From Tatumella morbirosei (GTDB lineage Bacteria; Pseudomonadota; Gammaproteobacteria; Enterobacterales; Enterobacteriaceae): 64,000 bases of DNA. Each line of letters starts with the position of its first letter. Positions within the stretch are counted from its first letter, which is position 1. The translations under genes and the position numbers were made by a program. Shown here in pieces: positions 20,846-30,147 of the stretch. The notes beneath the pieces were generated by a model. That model made no database searches, had not been told where the DNA came from, and saw nothing but the letters and a program-made list of their open reading frames with translations. The DNA lies in assembly GCF_000757425.2 (NCBI RefSeq), contig NZ_JPKR02000005.1, forward strand, positions 310,001 to 374,000, read 5' to 3'.

Positions 20846-20863
20846 TGTCTTCATTTGGCGACA
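20846..20863. promoter_or_regulatory. GlrR activator site 2 (perfect)
   Basis: TGTC-TTCATTTGGC-GACA matches TGTC-N10-GACA exactly. It is about 200-215 bases upstream of glmZ and 115 bases before the flavin reductase start. Both sites share the half TGGCGACAA. Confidence 0.65.
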
Positions 20864-20977
20864 ATCCGCTATGAGAACTGTGCCTTTACAGCGACAGTTA
20901 TAGATCAGTATGCTGTTGGCTGACTTTCCTTCGGGCCCGCGCGGTGAGCTGGAGCCCTGTTTTGCAGAGACTACTGC

Positions 20978-21517
20978 ATGTTTAAAGTTATCGGTATTTC
21001 CGGAAGTTTACGCAACAGTTCACTTAACAGCCTTTTCCTGCGTGCTATGGCCTTGATCTGTCCGCAAGGTATCTGTTTTGAAATCAGTTCATTGCCTGGA
21101 AAACTTCCGCTGTTTAATCCTGATCTGGAAGATGCCCCACCGGAAATAGTCACCCGGTGGCGACAGGAATTACGGCAGGCAGATTTATTTTTAATCGTCA
21201 GCCCTGAATACGCACACGGGATTAGTGGGGCGTTCAAAAACTCCCTCGACTGGCTGGTGAGCAGTGGGGAATTTCTCGACAAACCCGTTGCCCTGCCAAA
21301 CCTCTCGCCTCGTACTGACCTTGCGCAGGGACATTTACAGGAAATTATCACCGTGATGGGGGGAGTGGTTTCAGAGAACTGTAGCCCTTCGGCATCACTG
21401 GATTGCCGTTATGTATTACCTGATATCACAGAACAACAGTTAATCGATCATCCACACATCAGCCCACGGTTACAGCAGCTATGGCTGAATATTTCCGGAG
21501 TGCTCCACTCTGCCTGA
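20978..21517 (+). CDS. NAD(P)H-dependent FMN reductase family protein
   Basis: A 179-residue flavodoxin-like protein of the NADPH-dependent FMN reductase family. The phosphate-binding loop GISGSLRNSSLNS (residues 6-18) and the active-site strand SPEYAHGISGAFKNSLDWL are clear; the C-terminal third is short. It probably reduces FMN or a quinone-like substrate in the cytosol. Its 3' end overlaps the convergent nucleotidyltransferase by 39 bases, and it starts just beyond the glmZ control region. Upstream an inverted repeat AACTGT-N12-ACAGTT (20876-20899) may be an operator. Ribosome site weak (GCAGAGAC). Confidence 0.85.
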   Translation: MFKVIGISGSLRNSSLNSLFLRAMALICPQGICFEISSLPGKLPLFNPDLEDAPPEIVTRWRQELRQADLFLIVSPEYAHGISGAFKNSLDWLVSSGEFLDKPVALPNLSPRTDLAQGHLQEIITVMGGVVSENCSPSASLDCRYVLPDITEQQLIDHPHISPRLQQLWLNISGVLHSA

Positions 21518-22330
21518 GGGTATTTTAGGAGCATGGTTTTCTTTATCAGAACAGCGGGATATCCTGCCAGCGGACTCCTGCTCCAGCCAGCGGGCGAATG
21601 CCAGGACAGTTTCACAGTCCTGGCGGATATCTCCGTCAAAGACGGTACAGAGATCCAGTAACCTCAGGATAGTTGCGGAGTGTTGTGGATAACGAGTCAT
21701 AAACTTTTCTGCATGTTGCTGCAGAGTATCCGGCCAGTCAGTATCTTCCGGACCGCGGAGAATGCTGGTCGACCGGATGGCTTTTCTGGCCGCAGCTCTC
21801 AGCCATTGCCTCTGACGAACTGGCTGGTCCGTTTCCTGAATCTGACAAGTCAGTCTGTGTATGACGGCCATAAAGTCACCATTAACCGCCTGAGCAATGG
21901 CCGGAGAAGGCCTAAACAGCCCGAAACGCAGACTTAAATTGTCACCGTACACGCAGACACAATGGTGTTTCAGCCAGTATCCCCAGCTCAGACGGTTTGC
22001 GTATTTCAGTACCTCAACCAGTGCACCGCAATCAAAATCGATTTTACTCACCTCGGGATGAGTACTTTCCAGAGTGACCTGAAGCGCCTCAAGCTGCTGC
22101 AACGCGGCTGCATCCGGCTGAGTTCTGAAAATCACCGTTAAGTCGAGATCTGACCGGCCTGGTAATGCTTTTCCCTGCGCAACGCTGCCATAAACATAGA
22201 TACTATGGATAAGCGTTGGGAATTGACTGCTCAGCCGGCTAATCACATCAGACACTATCGTAGTAAACATCGGCTGTATTCTGCCTGGCGGCGGGATACT
22301 AATAAACCCATTGAGATCCACGGACATCAT
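21479..22330 (-). CDS. Nucleotidyltransferase domain protein (AadA-like fold)
   Basis: A 283-residue protein with the nucleotidyltransferase motif YGSVAQGKALPGRSDLDLTVIF (Gly-Ser plus the Asp pair) near residues 47-68, and a helical C-terminal half (QWLRAAARKAIRSTSILRGPEDTDW) like aminoglycoside adenylyltransferase relatives. Substrate unknown; resistance cannot be claimed. Two ATGs at 22330 and 22327 follow CGGAG; a third Met at residue 21 lacks a ribosome site. Its last 39 bases overlap the flavin reductase on the other strand. Confidence 0.8.
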   Translation of the reverse strand: MMSVDLNGFISIPPPGRIQPMFTTIVSDVISRLSSQFPTLIHSIYVYGSVAQGKALPGRSDLDLTVIFRTQPDAAALQQLEALQVTLESTHPEVSKIDFDCGALVEVLKYANRLSWGYWLKHHCVCVYGDNLSLRFGLFRPSPAIAQAVNGDFMAVIHRLTCQIQETDQPVRQRQWLRAAARKAIRSTSILRGPEDTDWPDTLQQHAEKFMTRYPQHSATILRLLDLCTVFDGDIRQDCETVLAFARWLEQESAGRISRCSDKENHAPKIPSGRVEHSGNIQP

Positions 22331-22363
22331 CGCTCCGTCATTTTACTTATCGGTATTTCAGAT

Positions 22364-22379
22364 CCTGAATATATTCAGG
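22364..22379. repeat. 16-bp perfect palindrome before the nucleotidyltransferase
   Basis: CCTGAATATATTCAGG lies 34 bases upstream of the nucleotidyltransferase start and 75 bases after the csaA stop. It may be an operator or a small hairpin ending csaA transcripts; no T-run supports termination. Confidence 0.4.
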
Positions 22380-22454
22380 TAATACCCACGGTGCCTCAAG
22401 CAGATAACAAACTCTGACTTAACGGAGAAGTCCCCAAAATGAGTGACTCATTAT

Positions 22455-22826
22455 TCAGAAAAGCCGGCTTCCGTCAGGGACATATTTATCAGGTGCAAAC
22501 AATACCACTTCGCCTTCTGCATCAGAAAATCCTAAGGTCAGGACCTCGGACATAAACTTGCCTATCTGCCGCGGTGGAAAATTGACCACCGCTGCGACAC
22601 GTCGGCCAGCCAGTTCCTGTAACTGATAATGTTTTGTGATTTGTGCACTCGAGCGCTTTACCCCGACCCCGGGGCCAAAGTCGATAGTCAGTTTGTAGGC
22701 CGGTTTGCGCGCTTCGGGAAAGGCTTCAGCAGAAAGGATAGTGCCGATGCGGATATCCACCGCTAAAAACTGGCTAAAATCTATAGTATCGGCAGGCACA
22801 GCATCGTGCGGGTGATTCAGGTGCAT
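22455..22826 (-). CDS. csaA: CsaA-type tRNA-binding/chaperone-like protein
   Basis: A 123-residue protein whose core (FLAVDIRIGTILSAEAFPEAR, YKLTIDFGPGVGVKRSSAQIT, VVNFPPRQIGKFMSEVLTLG, PDKYVPDGSRLF) follows Bacillus subtilis CsaA, an OB-fold dimer related to the tRNA-binding domain of Trbp111/MetRS. It has been described as a secretion chaperone and as tRNA-binding. Eleven extra N-terminal residues precede the core. It stands alone on the minus strand between the nucleotidyltransferase and the tRNA operon. Confidence 0.9.
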   Translation of the reverse strand: MHLNHPHDAVPADTIDFSQFLAVDIRIGTILSAEAFPEARKPAYKLTIDFGPGVGVKRSSAQITKHYQLQELAGRRVAAVVNFPPRQIGKFMSEVLTLGFSDAEGEVVLFAPDKYVPDGSRLF

Positions 22827-22993
22827 AACTATATCATCCTGTTATCTGGTGAATAAAAACCTTGCCAGGCCTCGTTAGCAGACCGAAATCAGGGGAGAGG
22901 TTCGGAAAATAATGACTACAGCCCCGTTCACTGGCAGTAGTTTTGCTGTGTTTAGGTATTCACACTTATAACAAGAATAGCGTCAAAAAACAC

Positions 22994-23005
22994 CCGCTTG
23001 TGCGG
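22994..23005 (-). terminator. Possible weak terminator beyond the tRNA operon
   Basis: CCGC-ttgt-GCGG followed on the minus strand, after GTG, by a run of six T (22985-22990 complement). It resembles a decayed copy of the tRNA-Pro terminator. The remaining bases between csaA and 23070 hold nothing recognisable. Confidence 0.3.
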
Positions 23006-23070
23006 TTTCAGGCAGTATCTGAATATTATGTTTTTTTCTGATGGCTAACTTTATGAGGTCAGTCCATTTA

Positions 23071-23235
23071 GCGGGTTTCTTCAAAATTGGTCGGCGGGAG
23101 AGGATGATGCCCCTGCGGACCGTTGCTGAAGCAACGTTGTCTCGCTGACGCCCGGCTCAAACCTCCTTCGGAGGTTCTCATCCTCTTTAAACTCCGGACG
23201 TAAAAAAACCCGCTAAAAGCGGGTTTCTTCAAAAT
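23071..23235 (-). repeat. tRNA-tail repeat unit A, downstream of tRNA-Pro
   Basis: Reading the minus strand after tRNA-Pro: an intrinsic terminator, then about 100 bases of structured sequence, then a copy (17 of 18 identical) of the last 18 nt of the same tRNA including CCA (23105-23088), then the first half of a second terminator, cut at 23071. The tail copies are 148 bases apart. The structured part is closed by AGAGGATGA (23186-23178) with TCATCCTCT (23107-23099) and holds two hairpins: AACCTCC-GAA-GGAGGTT (23176-23160) and CGTTGC-TTCA-GCAACG (23136-23121). The layout recalls the tyrT repeats of E. coli (rtT RNA). A second copy lies at 54.5 kb. Confidence 0.8.
23202..23226 (-). terminator. 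Intrinsic terminator after tRNA-Pro (proM)
   Basis: On the minus strand AAACCCGC-TTTTA-GCGGGTTT followed by further T (complement of 23202-23208). It starts 10 bases after the encoded CCA. Confidence 0.85.
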
Positions 23236-23312
23236 TGGTCGGCGAGAGAGGATTCGAACCTCCGACCCACTGGTCCCAAACCAGTTGCGCTACCAAGCTG
23301 CGCTACTCGCCG
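23236..23312 (-). tRNA. proM: tRNA-Pro, anticodon TGG
   Basis: A 77-nt cloverleaf with encoded CCA: acceptor CGGCGAG/CTCGCCG, anticodon loop TTTGGGA with TGG, T-loop TTCGAAT. Equal to E. coli proM as recalled. Last of the Arg-His-Leu-Pro operon. The gene at 54719-54795 is identical over all 77 bases. Confidence 0.97.
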
Positions 23313-23341
23313 AAATACTGCTTACCTCTGCATCTTTTACC

Positions 23342-23428
23342 TGGTGCGAAGAGAGGGACTTGAACCCTCACGTCCGTTAAGACACTAACACCTGAAGCTA
23401 GCGCGTCTACCAATTCCGCCACCTTCGC
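23342..23428 (-). tRNA. leuT: tRNA-Leu, anticodon CAG
   Basis: An 87-nt class II tRNA with a long variable arm and encoded CCA; anticodon loop contains CAG (CTTCAGGTG). Starts GCGAAGGTGGCGGAATTGG. Third gene of the tRNA operon. Confidence 0.96.
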
Positions 23429-23443
23429 ATATCCGGCAAAAAA

Positions 23444-23519
23444 TGGGGTGGCTAATGGGACTCGAACCCACGACAACTGGAATCACAATCCAGGGCTCTA
23501 CCAACTGAGCTATAGCCAC
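23444..23519 (-). tRNA. hisR: tRNA-His, anticodon GTG
   Basis: 76 nt with encoded CCA; begins GTGGCTATAGCTCAG, anticodon loop GATTGTGATT. The base before it (complement of 23520) is G, giving the G-1 needed for histidyl identity. Confidence 0.96.
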
Positions 23520-23606
23520 CATATTTTTCTTACTGCTTACAACGTAGCTAAAAACACCTTTACTACTCTCGCGGTAAATCACCGCAGCTCTTACGCTAAC
23601 CAAAAA

Positions 23607-23683
<77 letters not shown>

Positions 23684-23704
23684 TTAGCGCCGTTGCGGAT
23701 GCGG

Positions 23705-23733
23705 ATATTACGGGGTTGAGCTAATCCTGTCTA
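23705..23733 (-). promoter_or_regulatory. Promoter of the tRNA operon
   Basis: On the minus strand TAGACA (23733-23728), 17 bases, TAATAT (23710-23705), followed by a G/C-rich discriminator typical of stable-RNA promoters, 21 bases before tRNA-Arg. Confidence 0.8.
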
Positions 23734-23832
23734 GTGCTTTTTTAATAAAATTATTCATTTGCTTATCGTTTGCGCAGTTTGACTGAAGATCCAGCATACT
23801 GAGCAACTTTTGCACCGGAATAATCTCCGTCA

Positions 23833-24573
23833 CTACAAATCGCCACGCCAGTGGTACTTTTGATAACGCAGCAATTGCCACTGCCGTCGCCAGCGCGAGG
23901 GTTGTTTTATCAGGCGATATAGCCACTCCAGACCCAGTTGCTGCCAGATTGCCGGAGCCCGCTTTACGACACCACAGAAAACATCGTAAGTCCCTCCCAC
24001 TCCCATATACAAGGCATCGGGATATACTGCCCGGCAACGGCGAATAAAGAGCTCCTGCCGCGGTGACCCCATCGCTACCGTAACAATTTTAGCGCCACTG
24101 TCAGCAATATTCTGAATAACAGCCTCTGTCTGCTGCTCAGAAAAATAACCGTCCTGGCTGCCAGCGATGTTAAGCGGCCACAGCCGGTGTAATTTATCGC
24201 AGGTTTGTCGTAACACTTCCGGCTTTCCACCGAGCAGATACACCGGTATCTGCCGTTCTGCAGCCTGCTGCATGAGTTCCTGCCACAAATCGACCCCGGC
24301 AACTCTCTGGATATCACTGCCAGGATACTTTTTTCTGACTGAACGGACGATACTGATCCCGTCAGCATAGTTAAATTCGGCCTCAGACAGAATGTCCTGC
24401 AGTAACGGATCTTTTTCGGCCGAGAGTATCTTTTCCGCATTTATCGCCACCAGCATCCCTCTGCGGGGCTTATCCGGTGGCAACAGGAAATCAGCAAACT
24501 GTTTCACTGAACGGAATCCATAAAGCGACACCCCCCGAATCCGGTACGGAGGGGAACCAGGGTATTTATTCAT
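23833..24573 (-). CDS. wecG: UDP-ManNAcA transferase WecG (ECA lipid II synthesis)
   Basis: A 246-residue GT26 glycosyltransferase that adds N-acetyl-mannosaminuronate to ECA lipid I. Family signature: VAINAEKILSAE, NYADGISIVRSVRKKYP, VYLLGGKPEVL, TVAMGSPRQELFIRRCR, YMGVGGTYDVFCGVVKRAP. The ATG at 24573 gives the same length as E. coli; the frame runs four codons further to a TTG, without benefit. Starts 20 bases after wzyE; last gene of the wec cluster. Confidence 0.96.
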   Translation of the reverse strand: MNKYPGSPPYRIRGVSLYGFRSVKQFADFLLPPDKPRRGMLVAINAEKILSAEKDPLLQDILSEAEFNYADGISIVRSVRKKYPGSDIQRVAGVDLWQELMQQAAERQIPVYLLGGKPEVLRQTCDKLHRLWPLNIAGSQDGYFSEQQTEAVIQNIADSGAKIVTVAMGSPRQELFIRRCRAVYPDALYMGVGGTYDVFCGVVKRAPAIWQQLGLEWLYRLIKQPSRWRRQWQLLRYQKYHWRGDL

Positions 24574-24593
24574 CACTTTCCACAATCCAGCGG

Positions 24594-25952
24594 TTATTGA
24601 TTTTTAAAGGTTAATAATGTGTCTTTCACTGAGGGTTCACGTTGCCGAATCACACCCACACTGTCCAGCAACCAGAACAGCACTTTAGCCATCACCAGGC
24701 AGAACAGAAAAATAACACTAAAGAACACAATTCTGGACCCGAAGGCATCCAGCCCTTCCCGTGCCAGAACTATCAGGTTGAAAATAGCGCCAAAACAAAA
24801 ACTGTTAAGTACTGCCGCGGTGTAACGATTGGACTCCTGCATCGCACGGCGATAAATATAATCGAAGCCCCGGATGATGAATCCCACCAGCACCGCCCCG
24901 GGTATCAGCAGCCATACCCCCCCCATCACCACCAGCGAACCAATCAGTGTCGGTGAAATCGCCAGTCCGGAATGGTTATGCAACACATCCCAGGTAAAGT
25001 AATTGGCACTGTTCAACACCTCAGAAGGGCGTCCAGGCCACAGCCAGGAGGGAATAAATACATAGAAATCCCGCCACATGGGCGCCAGCCCCTGGAACTC
25101 AATGCGGTGATAATGGCTCAACAGCAGGGCAAGGTTTTCCCAAGGCGAAAAGGTATCGCGCGTGAGATACAAAAAAGTATGGAACGCCTCATCGCCGGAG
25201 ACCTGCAGGTTATAACGGCGCAATGCCAGCCAGAACATCCCGACCACCGAAAGCACACCCGCTGATACCAGCATGGTCAGATTAATCCAGCCGCGGGTAA
25301 TACCAATAAACAAAAACAGCGCAAACGCGATAATAATATTAGCCCGGGTACCGCCAACGATCAGATAAGTCAGCAATCCAAAACTGACCGTATAACCCAG
25401 GAAAATTAACCAGTTTTTACGGGTCGGTTTGAGGAAATAGACAATTAACATTGCCGGGATAAAAAAGTAGAAAAACCGCTTCAGTGCCACTCCGGAAACC
25501 TGGCTGGAGAATATCTGACTATAGGAACTCAACCGAAACAACAGGAACCCGTTATGCATAAAAAATACACCGACGGTCCCAATAGCAATCAGCGCCAGCA
25601 GACTGCAAAAAATCAGAGTTTCAACCCTGTTCATACTGAATAACGGGGGTGCGGTGGCGACTGCCGGGCGGCGAAATTTAAGCTTATAACTCAGATAATA
25701 AACCCCGTAGAAACCGGTCGCCGACAACAGCGCAGCCAGTAAATATTCGGGGGCAACGACCGGAGTATCAAAACAGAATACCAACAGACAGGTCAGCGGA
25801 AAGCCGAAATAAAACGTCAGTAAAAAAAGCAGGGTAAAGAAAAGATGGAAATTAAACCGTTCCCGGCGGAACTCTTTCCCTGCCAGTACCAGCACAAAGA
25901 CCAGGCAGCAGAGATAGACGACCGAGAGACCGGACAGCTGTAATAAATTCAT
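24594..25952 (-). CDS. wzyE: ECA polymerase WzyE
   Basis: A 452-residue polytopic membrane protein that polymerises ECA trisaccharide repeats at the periplasmic face. Many hydrophobic helices with conserved loops such as [61 protein letters not shown] and [26 protein letters not shown] at 25952 overlaps the wecF stop by four bases. Confidence 0.96.
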   Translation of the reverse strand: MNLLQLSGLSVVYLCCLVFVLVLAGKEFRRERFNFHLFFTLLFLLTFYFGFPLTCLLVFCFDTPVVAPEYLLAALLSATGFYGVYYLSYKLKFRRPAVATAPPLFSMNRVETLIFCSLLALIAIGTVGVFFMHNGFLLFRLSSYSQIFSSQVSGVALKRFFYFFIPAMLIVYFLKPTRKNWLIFLGYTVSFGLLTYLIVGGTRANIIIAFALFLFIGITRGWINLTMLVSAGVLSVVGMFWLALRRYNLQVSGDEAFHTFLYLTRDTFSPWENLALLLSHYHRIEFQGLAPMWRDFYVFIPSWLWPGRPSEVLNSANYFTWDVLHNHSGLAISPTLIGSLVVMGGVWLLIPGAVLVGFIIRGFDYIYRRAMQESNRYTAAVLNSFCFGAIFNLIVLAREGLDAFGSRIVFFSVIFLFCLVMAKVLFWLLDSVGVIRQREPSVKDTLLTFKNQ

Positions 25953-27031
25953 GATGCAACCTCCTGTTCCAGCTGTGCCAGCATCTGCTGCCATCCTTCC
26001 AGATAGCCCGGTGCAAGAAACGCGATGGCTGTTTTATCGCAACCGGTCAGCTGACGCCGGGCTTCGTTAATTGCCGCCAGCGTCAGGTCATCTCCGCGAA
26101 ATAGTACCGGCAGTTGCTGTTCGGTCAAATCCTGCCAGAACGGATTGTCACGGCTGACCACAAATGGAATATTTTTCTCAATCAACAGACATAGCGTGCC
26201 AATCCCCTGCTGGCGTTTAAAAATAAAATAGCCTAACCGACAGCTATCCAGTAACGCCAGATAAGCCGGAAAATCCAGGGTGTCGGTGAGCAATGTCACC
26301 TGGCCATCAGGAAAATAGTGTTCCGCCACGGACCTGACCCGGGCAATATAGGCTTCATTACCCGTCGGATACCCCATCGGCACGATAACCCGTATCTGCT
26401 GACCGAACTGCTGCCGGATATCGGCCAGTGCTTCTGTATGACGGTTGGTCGGGTCTCCCGAATTTCCCAGCAAGATAGTCAGAGGTGGATCATTCGTCGT
26501 CATGGCGACAGGCGGGGAAGACGTTGGCATACGGGTCGGAAAATAGAGCAATGAAGCCGGTACCGAAGTCACACGCTGACGGAAATGACTGATATCTCCC
26601 CGGGTCGCCCAGACACTGGCTATCCGCTTGTGGGCCATACGGCGTAACAGATAAAACAGACGAAAACGTAGCTGCCGGGAATCCTCATACAAATCAGCCC
26701 CCCAGATATGCCAGTGTAACTGATGGCGGGCAATTCTCCGCCTGACTAACGCCAGCCACAGCCAGGGATTAAACTGACCATGGCAGAAAAATTGTTGTTG
26801 CCGGTTGCTCGCCAGCCTCACCACCGCCTTTGCCAGGCTTTTTTTATCGGGGAATACCTGCACATCCAGTGCAGTGAACTCCTCAACTGACTGAGCATCC
26901 TCAGCGACCACCATAAATTTTCGGCGACTCGCGGTGGGTATCTGCACCGACAACTGCTGGTCAAAGAAACGCAGTACCGTCAGGTTATGATGCGGAATAT
27001 CCGATCCGAGCAGATGAATTAAGCTTGTCAT
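25949..27031 (-). CDS. wecF: Fuc4NAc transferase WecF (ECA lipid III synthesis)
   Basis: A 360-residue GT56 enzyme adding 4-acetamido-4,6-dideoxygalactose to ECA lipid II. Start [20 protein letters not shown], then [65 protein letters not shown] and [19 protein letters not shown]. The ATG at 27031 overlaps the wzxE stop (ATGA). Confidence 0.96.
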   Translation of the reverse strand: MTSLIHLLGSDIPHHNLTVLRFFDQQLSVQIPTASRRKFMVVAEDAQSVEEFTALDVQVFPDKKSLAKAVVRLASNRQQQFFCHGQFNPWLWLALVRRRIARHQLHWHIWGADLYEDSRQLRFRLFYLLRRMAHKRIASVWATRGDISHFRQRVTSVPASLLYFPTRMPTSSPPVAMTTNDPPLTILLGNSGDPTNRHTEALADIRQQFGQQIRVIVPMGYPTGNEAYIARVRSVAEHYFPDGQVTLLTDTLDFPAYLALLDSCRLGYFIFKRQQGIGTLCLLIEKNIPFVVSRDNPFWQDLTEQQLPVLFRGDDLTLAAINEARRQLTGCDKTAIAFLAPGYLEGWQQMLAQLEQEVAS

Positions 27032-28275
27032 TTTCGGTACCAATACATAAACACCGCCCCACAGAGGGCAAAATAGAGCATATAAGTCAGACAATAGGCC
27101 TGCACTGCCCCGCTAACACCGTGCACTGGAATCAGCCAACTGGCACTGGCAAGCAGCAACACAAACTGGCTCAGCTCGGTGAGCAAATAAAAACGTAAAG
27201 AGGCTTTGGCAATCACCAGGTAACCAAATACGTAAGCACCTACCTTAAAAAAGTCACCGGTCAGTTGCCAGACAAACAGATCGCGCATTGCGGCGAACTT
27301 CGCAGTAAATAACAGCCAGATAGCAACATCCCGCAACAACCAGACCAGTAATGCCACTCCGGCAACCACTGGCATGACAAATCGTAACGCGCGAAAAATC
27401 ACGCGTCCGGTCGCCTGCTTATCACTTTGTTTAGCCAGAGTCGGCAACAGCCAGACACTAAAGGTCGCGGTAATAAATTGCAGCCAGGCATCTGAGATGC
27501 TAGTTACCCCCTGCCACAATCCTACCTGTTGCCAGCCGGCATGTGCTGCCAGCAGGTTACGCATAATAATCCACGCCACCGGAAGAGTGATGGCAGTCAT
27601 CAATGCCATCAGTGTATACCTGAACAACAAAGCGGCCAGCCCGGGATCCCACTGCGGAATAAACCAGCGCCATTGCAGGGTCGTACCTGACTTAAGCAGA
27701 GCAATTGCAGGTAACAGGCTGATAGCCGGCACCAGAGCGATTCCGGCCAGTGCCCCGGAGTAGCCCCCCGCCAGCCAACAGAGCAGATACCCTGCCACAC
27801 CGAGCAGGCTGCCTCCGGCGACGACCAGAGCATTGGCCCGCGCGTTTCGGTACCCCTTAAGCTGTGCCTGCAGCAAATTAGCCCACGCAATACCCGCTTG
27901 CAGAAAAGCCACTATCCGAATCACCTGCCGGTAGTGGTCGCTGCCAAACAGTAGCTCGCTGATCGGTGCCGCCGCCAGACTGAATACCATGCACAACAGA
28001 AGTGAAGAACCCATAATAATGGACGATGATGTCGCGGTCAGAGCCTGCAGTCTGGCGGGCTGCTCCTGATATTCAGCCACATAACGTGTCACTCCGTTAA
28101 ATATCCCGGCGCCGGCCAGCACGCCCAGCACCGTCACCATTTGGCGAAAGTTACCCGCCAGACCTATCCCCTCCGGGCCATAACTGACAGCCAGCAGCTT
28201 AACGACCAGCAGCCCGGCCAGGATTTTGATAAGCGTAGAAAATGAGGTCCAGACGGAGGCTTTTGCCAGCGACAT
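27028..28275 (-). CDS. wzxE: ECA lipid III flippase WzxE
   Basis: A 415-residue MATE/Wzx-like flippase moving lipid III across the inner membrane; about twelve hydrophobic segments from MSLAKASVWTSFSTLIKIL on. Coupled to wecE (TAATG, one-base overlap) and wecF (ATGA). Confidence 0.95.
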   Translation of the reverse strand: MSLAKASVWTSFSTLIKILAGLLVVKLLAVSYGPEGIGLAGNFRQMVTVLGVLAGAGIFNGVTRYVAEYQEQPARLQALTATSSSIIMGSSLLLCMVFSLAAAPISELLFGSDHYRQVIRIVAFLQAGIAWANLLQAQLKGYRNARANALVVAGGSLLGVAGYLLCWLAGGYSGALAGIALVPAISLLPAIALLKSGTTLQWRWFIPQWDPGLAALLFRYTLMALMTAITLPVAWIIMRNLLAAHAGWQQVGLWQGVTSISDAWLQFITATFSVWLLPTLAKQSDKQATGRVIFRALRFVMPVVAGVALLVWLLRDVAIWLLFTAKFAAMRDLFVWQLTGDFFKVGAYVFGYLVIAKASLRFYLLTELSQFVLLLASASWLIPVHGVSGAVQAYCLTYMLYFALCGAVFMYWYRK

Positions 28276-29405
28276 TAGTGCAGAAAGCTCATCAGTGAGC
28301 CGATAACCGTTTTCTGATTATTATCAGACAGATTATAAAACAGCGGTAAACGCAGCAGTCGTTCACTTTCTACGGTGGTAAAACGGTCCGAACCATGAAA
28401 ACGCCCGTACTGTTGCCCGGCAGGGGAACTGTGCAGCGGAATATAATGGAATACCGCTAAAATATCGGCTTCTTTCATCCAGTCAATTAAACGGGAACGG
28501 ACGGAGTTATTCGCCAGCCGGATATAAAACATATGAGCATTGTGGGTACAGTTTTCAGGCACCGACGGCAGTAGCAGTCGTCCCTGTTGTTCAAGCGGTA
28601 ATAATGCCTGGTAATACTGATTCCAGAGTGTCAGACGCCGCTGATTTATCTGTTCAGCAGCCTCCAGTTGGGCCCACAGGTAAGCCGCCTGTAAATCAGA
28701 CATCAGATAGCTGGAACCCATATCACGCCAGGTATATTTATCGGTCTGTCCGCGGAAAAACTGGCTACGGTTAGTGCCCTTCTCACGGATAATTTCCGCT
28801 CTGGCAACCAGCGATGCATCATTGATCAGAGTCGCACCACCTTCCCCGCCGGCAGTATAGTTTTTAGTTTCATGAAAGCTGAAACAACCGATATGGCCAA
28901 TGGTCCCCAATGGCCTGCCTTTGTAGGAAGACATCACTGCCTGTGCTGCGTCCTCTATCAGATACAGATGGTGCTTTTCACACAGGCTGACAATACTGTC
29001 CATCTCACAGGCGACCCCGGCATAATGCACCACCACCACCGCACGGGTCTTAGCAGTTATCGCCGCTTCAATCAGACTCTCATCAATATTCAGGGTATCC
29101 GGACGAATATCAACAAAGACAACTTTCGCCCCGCGCAACACGAAAGCATTGGCTGTGGAGACAAAGGTGTAACTTGGCATAATCACTTCATCGCCGGGCA
29201 CAATATCAATCAGTAATGCGGCCATCTCCAGCGATGCGGTGCAGGATGGGGTCAACAGCACCTTATGGCTGCCAAAACGCTGTTCCATCCATTGCTGGCA
29301 GCGGCGAGTGAAACCACCGTCGCCACTGAGCTTGCCGCTGGACATCGCCGACTGCATATATTCTATTTCGCTGCCGGTGACCGGAGGTGAATTAAAGGGA
29401 ATCAT
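28275..29405 (-). CDS. wecE: dTDP-4-amino-4,6-dideoxygalactose transaminase WecE
   Basis: A 376-residue PLP sugar aminotransferase (DegT/DnrJ/EryC1) forming dTDP-Fuc4N from dTDP-4-keto-6-deoxyglucose. The PLP lysine is Lys181 in FHETKNYTAGGEGG; PSCTASLEMAALL and EDAAQAVMSSYKG are intact. Length equals E. coli. The start lies 14 bases inside the end of wecD. Its substrate needs RffG/RffH activity, whose genes are absent from this cluster. Confidence 0.97.
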   Translation of the reverse strand: MIPFNSPPVTGSEIEYMQSAMSSGKLSGDGGFTRRCQQWMEQRFGSHKVLLTPSCTASLEMAALLIDIVPGDEVIMPSYTFVSTANAFVLRGAKVVFVDIRPDTLNIDESLIEAAITAKTRAVVVVHYAGVACEMDSIVSLCEKHHLYLIEDAAQAVMSSYKGRPLGTIGHIGCFSFHETKNYTAGGEGGATLINDASLVARAEIIREKGTNRSQFFRGQTDKYTWRDMGSSYLMSDLQAAYLWAQLEAAEQINQRRLTLWNQYYQALLPLEQQGRLLLPSVPENCTHNAHMFYIRLANNSVRSRLIDWMKEADILAVFHYIPLHSSPAGQQYGRFHGSDRFTTVESERLLRLPLFYNLSDNNQKTVIGSLMSFLH

Positions 29406-30099
29406 CTGTTTTCCTGTATAGCCAATAGGCAGTATTTTCCAGCCGTGCACCACTACGCAGATAGAGACGCATTGCCACCACGTTACTTAACTGAGTGGTA
29501 ATATGCAGATGCCGGAGACGTCTGACTCTGCCCCAGTCGGCAGCGGCATACAACAGTCGCTGACCAATACCTTTCCCCCTGGCTTCCGGGACCACTGCCA
29601 GCAATCCGATACGAGCATCTTCGCCTGCTTCGCGGACCGAAACAAATCCCTGCAACTCTCCGCCGGCCCCAAAAGCCACCAGGCACTGGTCATCAAATCG
29701 TCCGGTAACGGCATTCTCTATCCATTGAGCATAAAAACGCTGGCAATCGGCACTACTGAACCACGGTGTACGGAAACGGCTTTGAGTAAACGCTTGTGAT
29801 GCTGCCTGGCGTAATTCCGGGATCTGGCTTTCACGGGCAATACGGATACCGGGTTGACGCTCTGTTTGCAGAATAGCCAGAACCAGACCCGCTTCACCCT
29901 CTGCCAACTGGAAACCCAATTGATTAGCAATCGTCAGCCCGGAATGGTCTTCGGCTGCGATTCTGGCCTGCAACAGAGGATAGCGATTCAACTCTTCGAC
30001 CTGTAAGGGCCGGGTACCGCCCGGAATCAGGCGGCCGATGGGATAACCAAAAAACTCTGATTCCCATTCGAGCGGCACAACACTGCCATTTATTTGCAT
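29392..30099 (-). CDS. wecD: dTDP-Fuc4N acetyltransferase WecD
   Basis: A 235-residue GNAT acetyltransferase making dTDP-Fuc4NAc. FGYPIGR, SRFRTPWFSS, RFYAQWIENAVTGRFDDQC and the acetyl-CoA loop VVPEARGKGIGQRLL are seen; ends NTAYWLYRKTDD. ATG at 30099 follows GGGGG; an in-frame GTG at 30132 would add 11 residues. It follows wecC directly, whereas E. coli has rffG and rffH between them. Confidence 0.93.
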   Translation of the reverse strand: MQINGSVVPLEWESEFFGYPIGRLIPGGTRPLQVEELNRYPLLQARIAAEDHSGLTIANQLGFQLAEGEAGLVLAILQTERQPGIRIARESQIPELRQAASQAFTQSRFRTPWFSSADCQRFYAQWIENAVTGRFDDQCLVAFGAGGELQGFVSVREAGEDARIGLLAVVPEARGKGIGQRLLYAAADWGRVRRLRHLHITTQLSNVVAMRLYLRSGARLENTAYWLYRKTDDSL

Positions 30100-30147
30100 T
30101 TCAGCCCCCGATAACTGCCCGTCAGCCTTCACTGCCCCGTTCCCGTA

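Noticed and set aside
20876-20899. Second LexA box upstream of the flavin reductase
   Set aside because: CTGT and ACAG occur but with 6- or 12-base spacers instead of 8.
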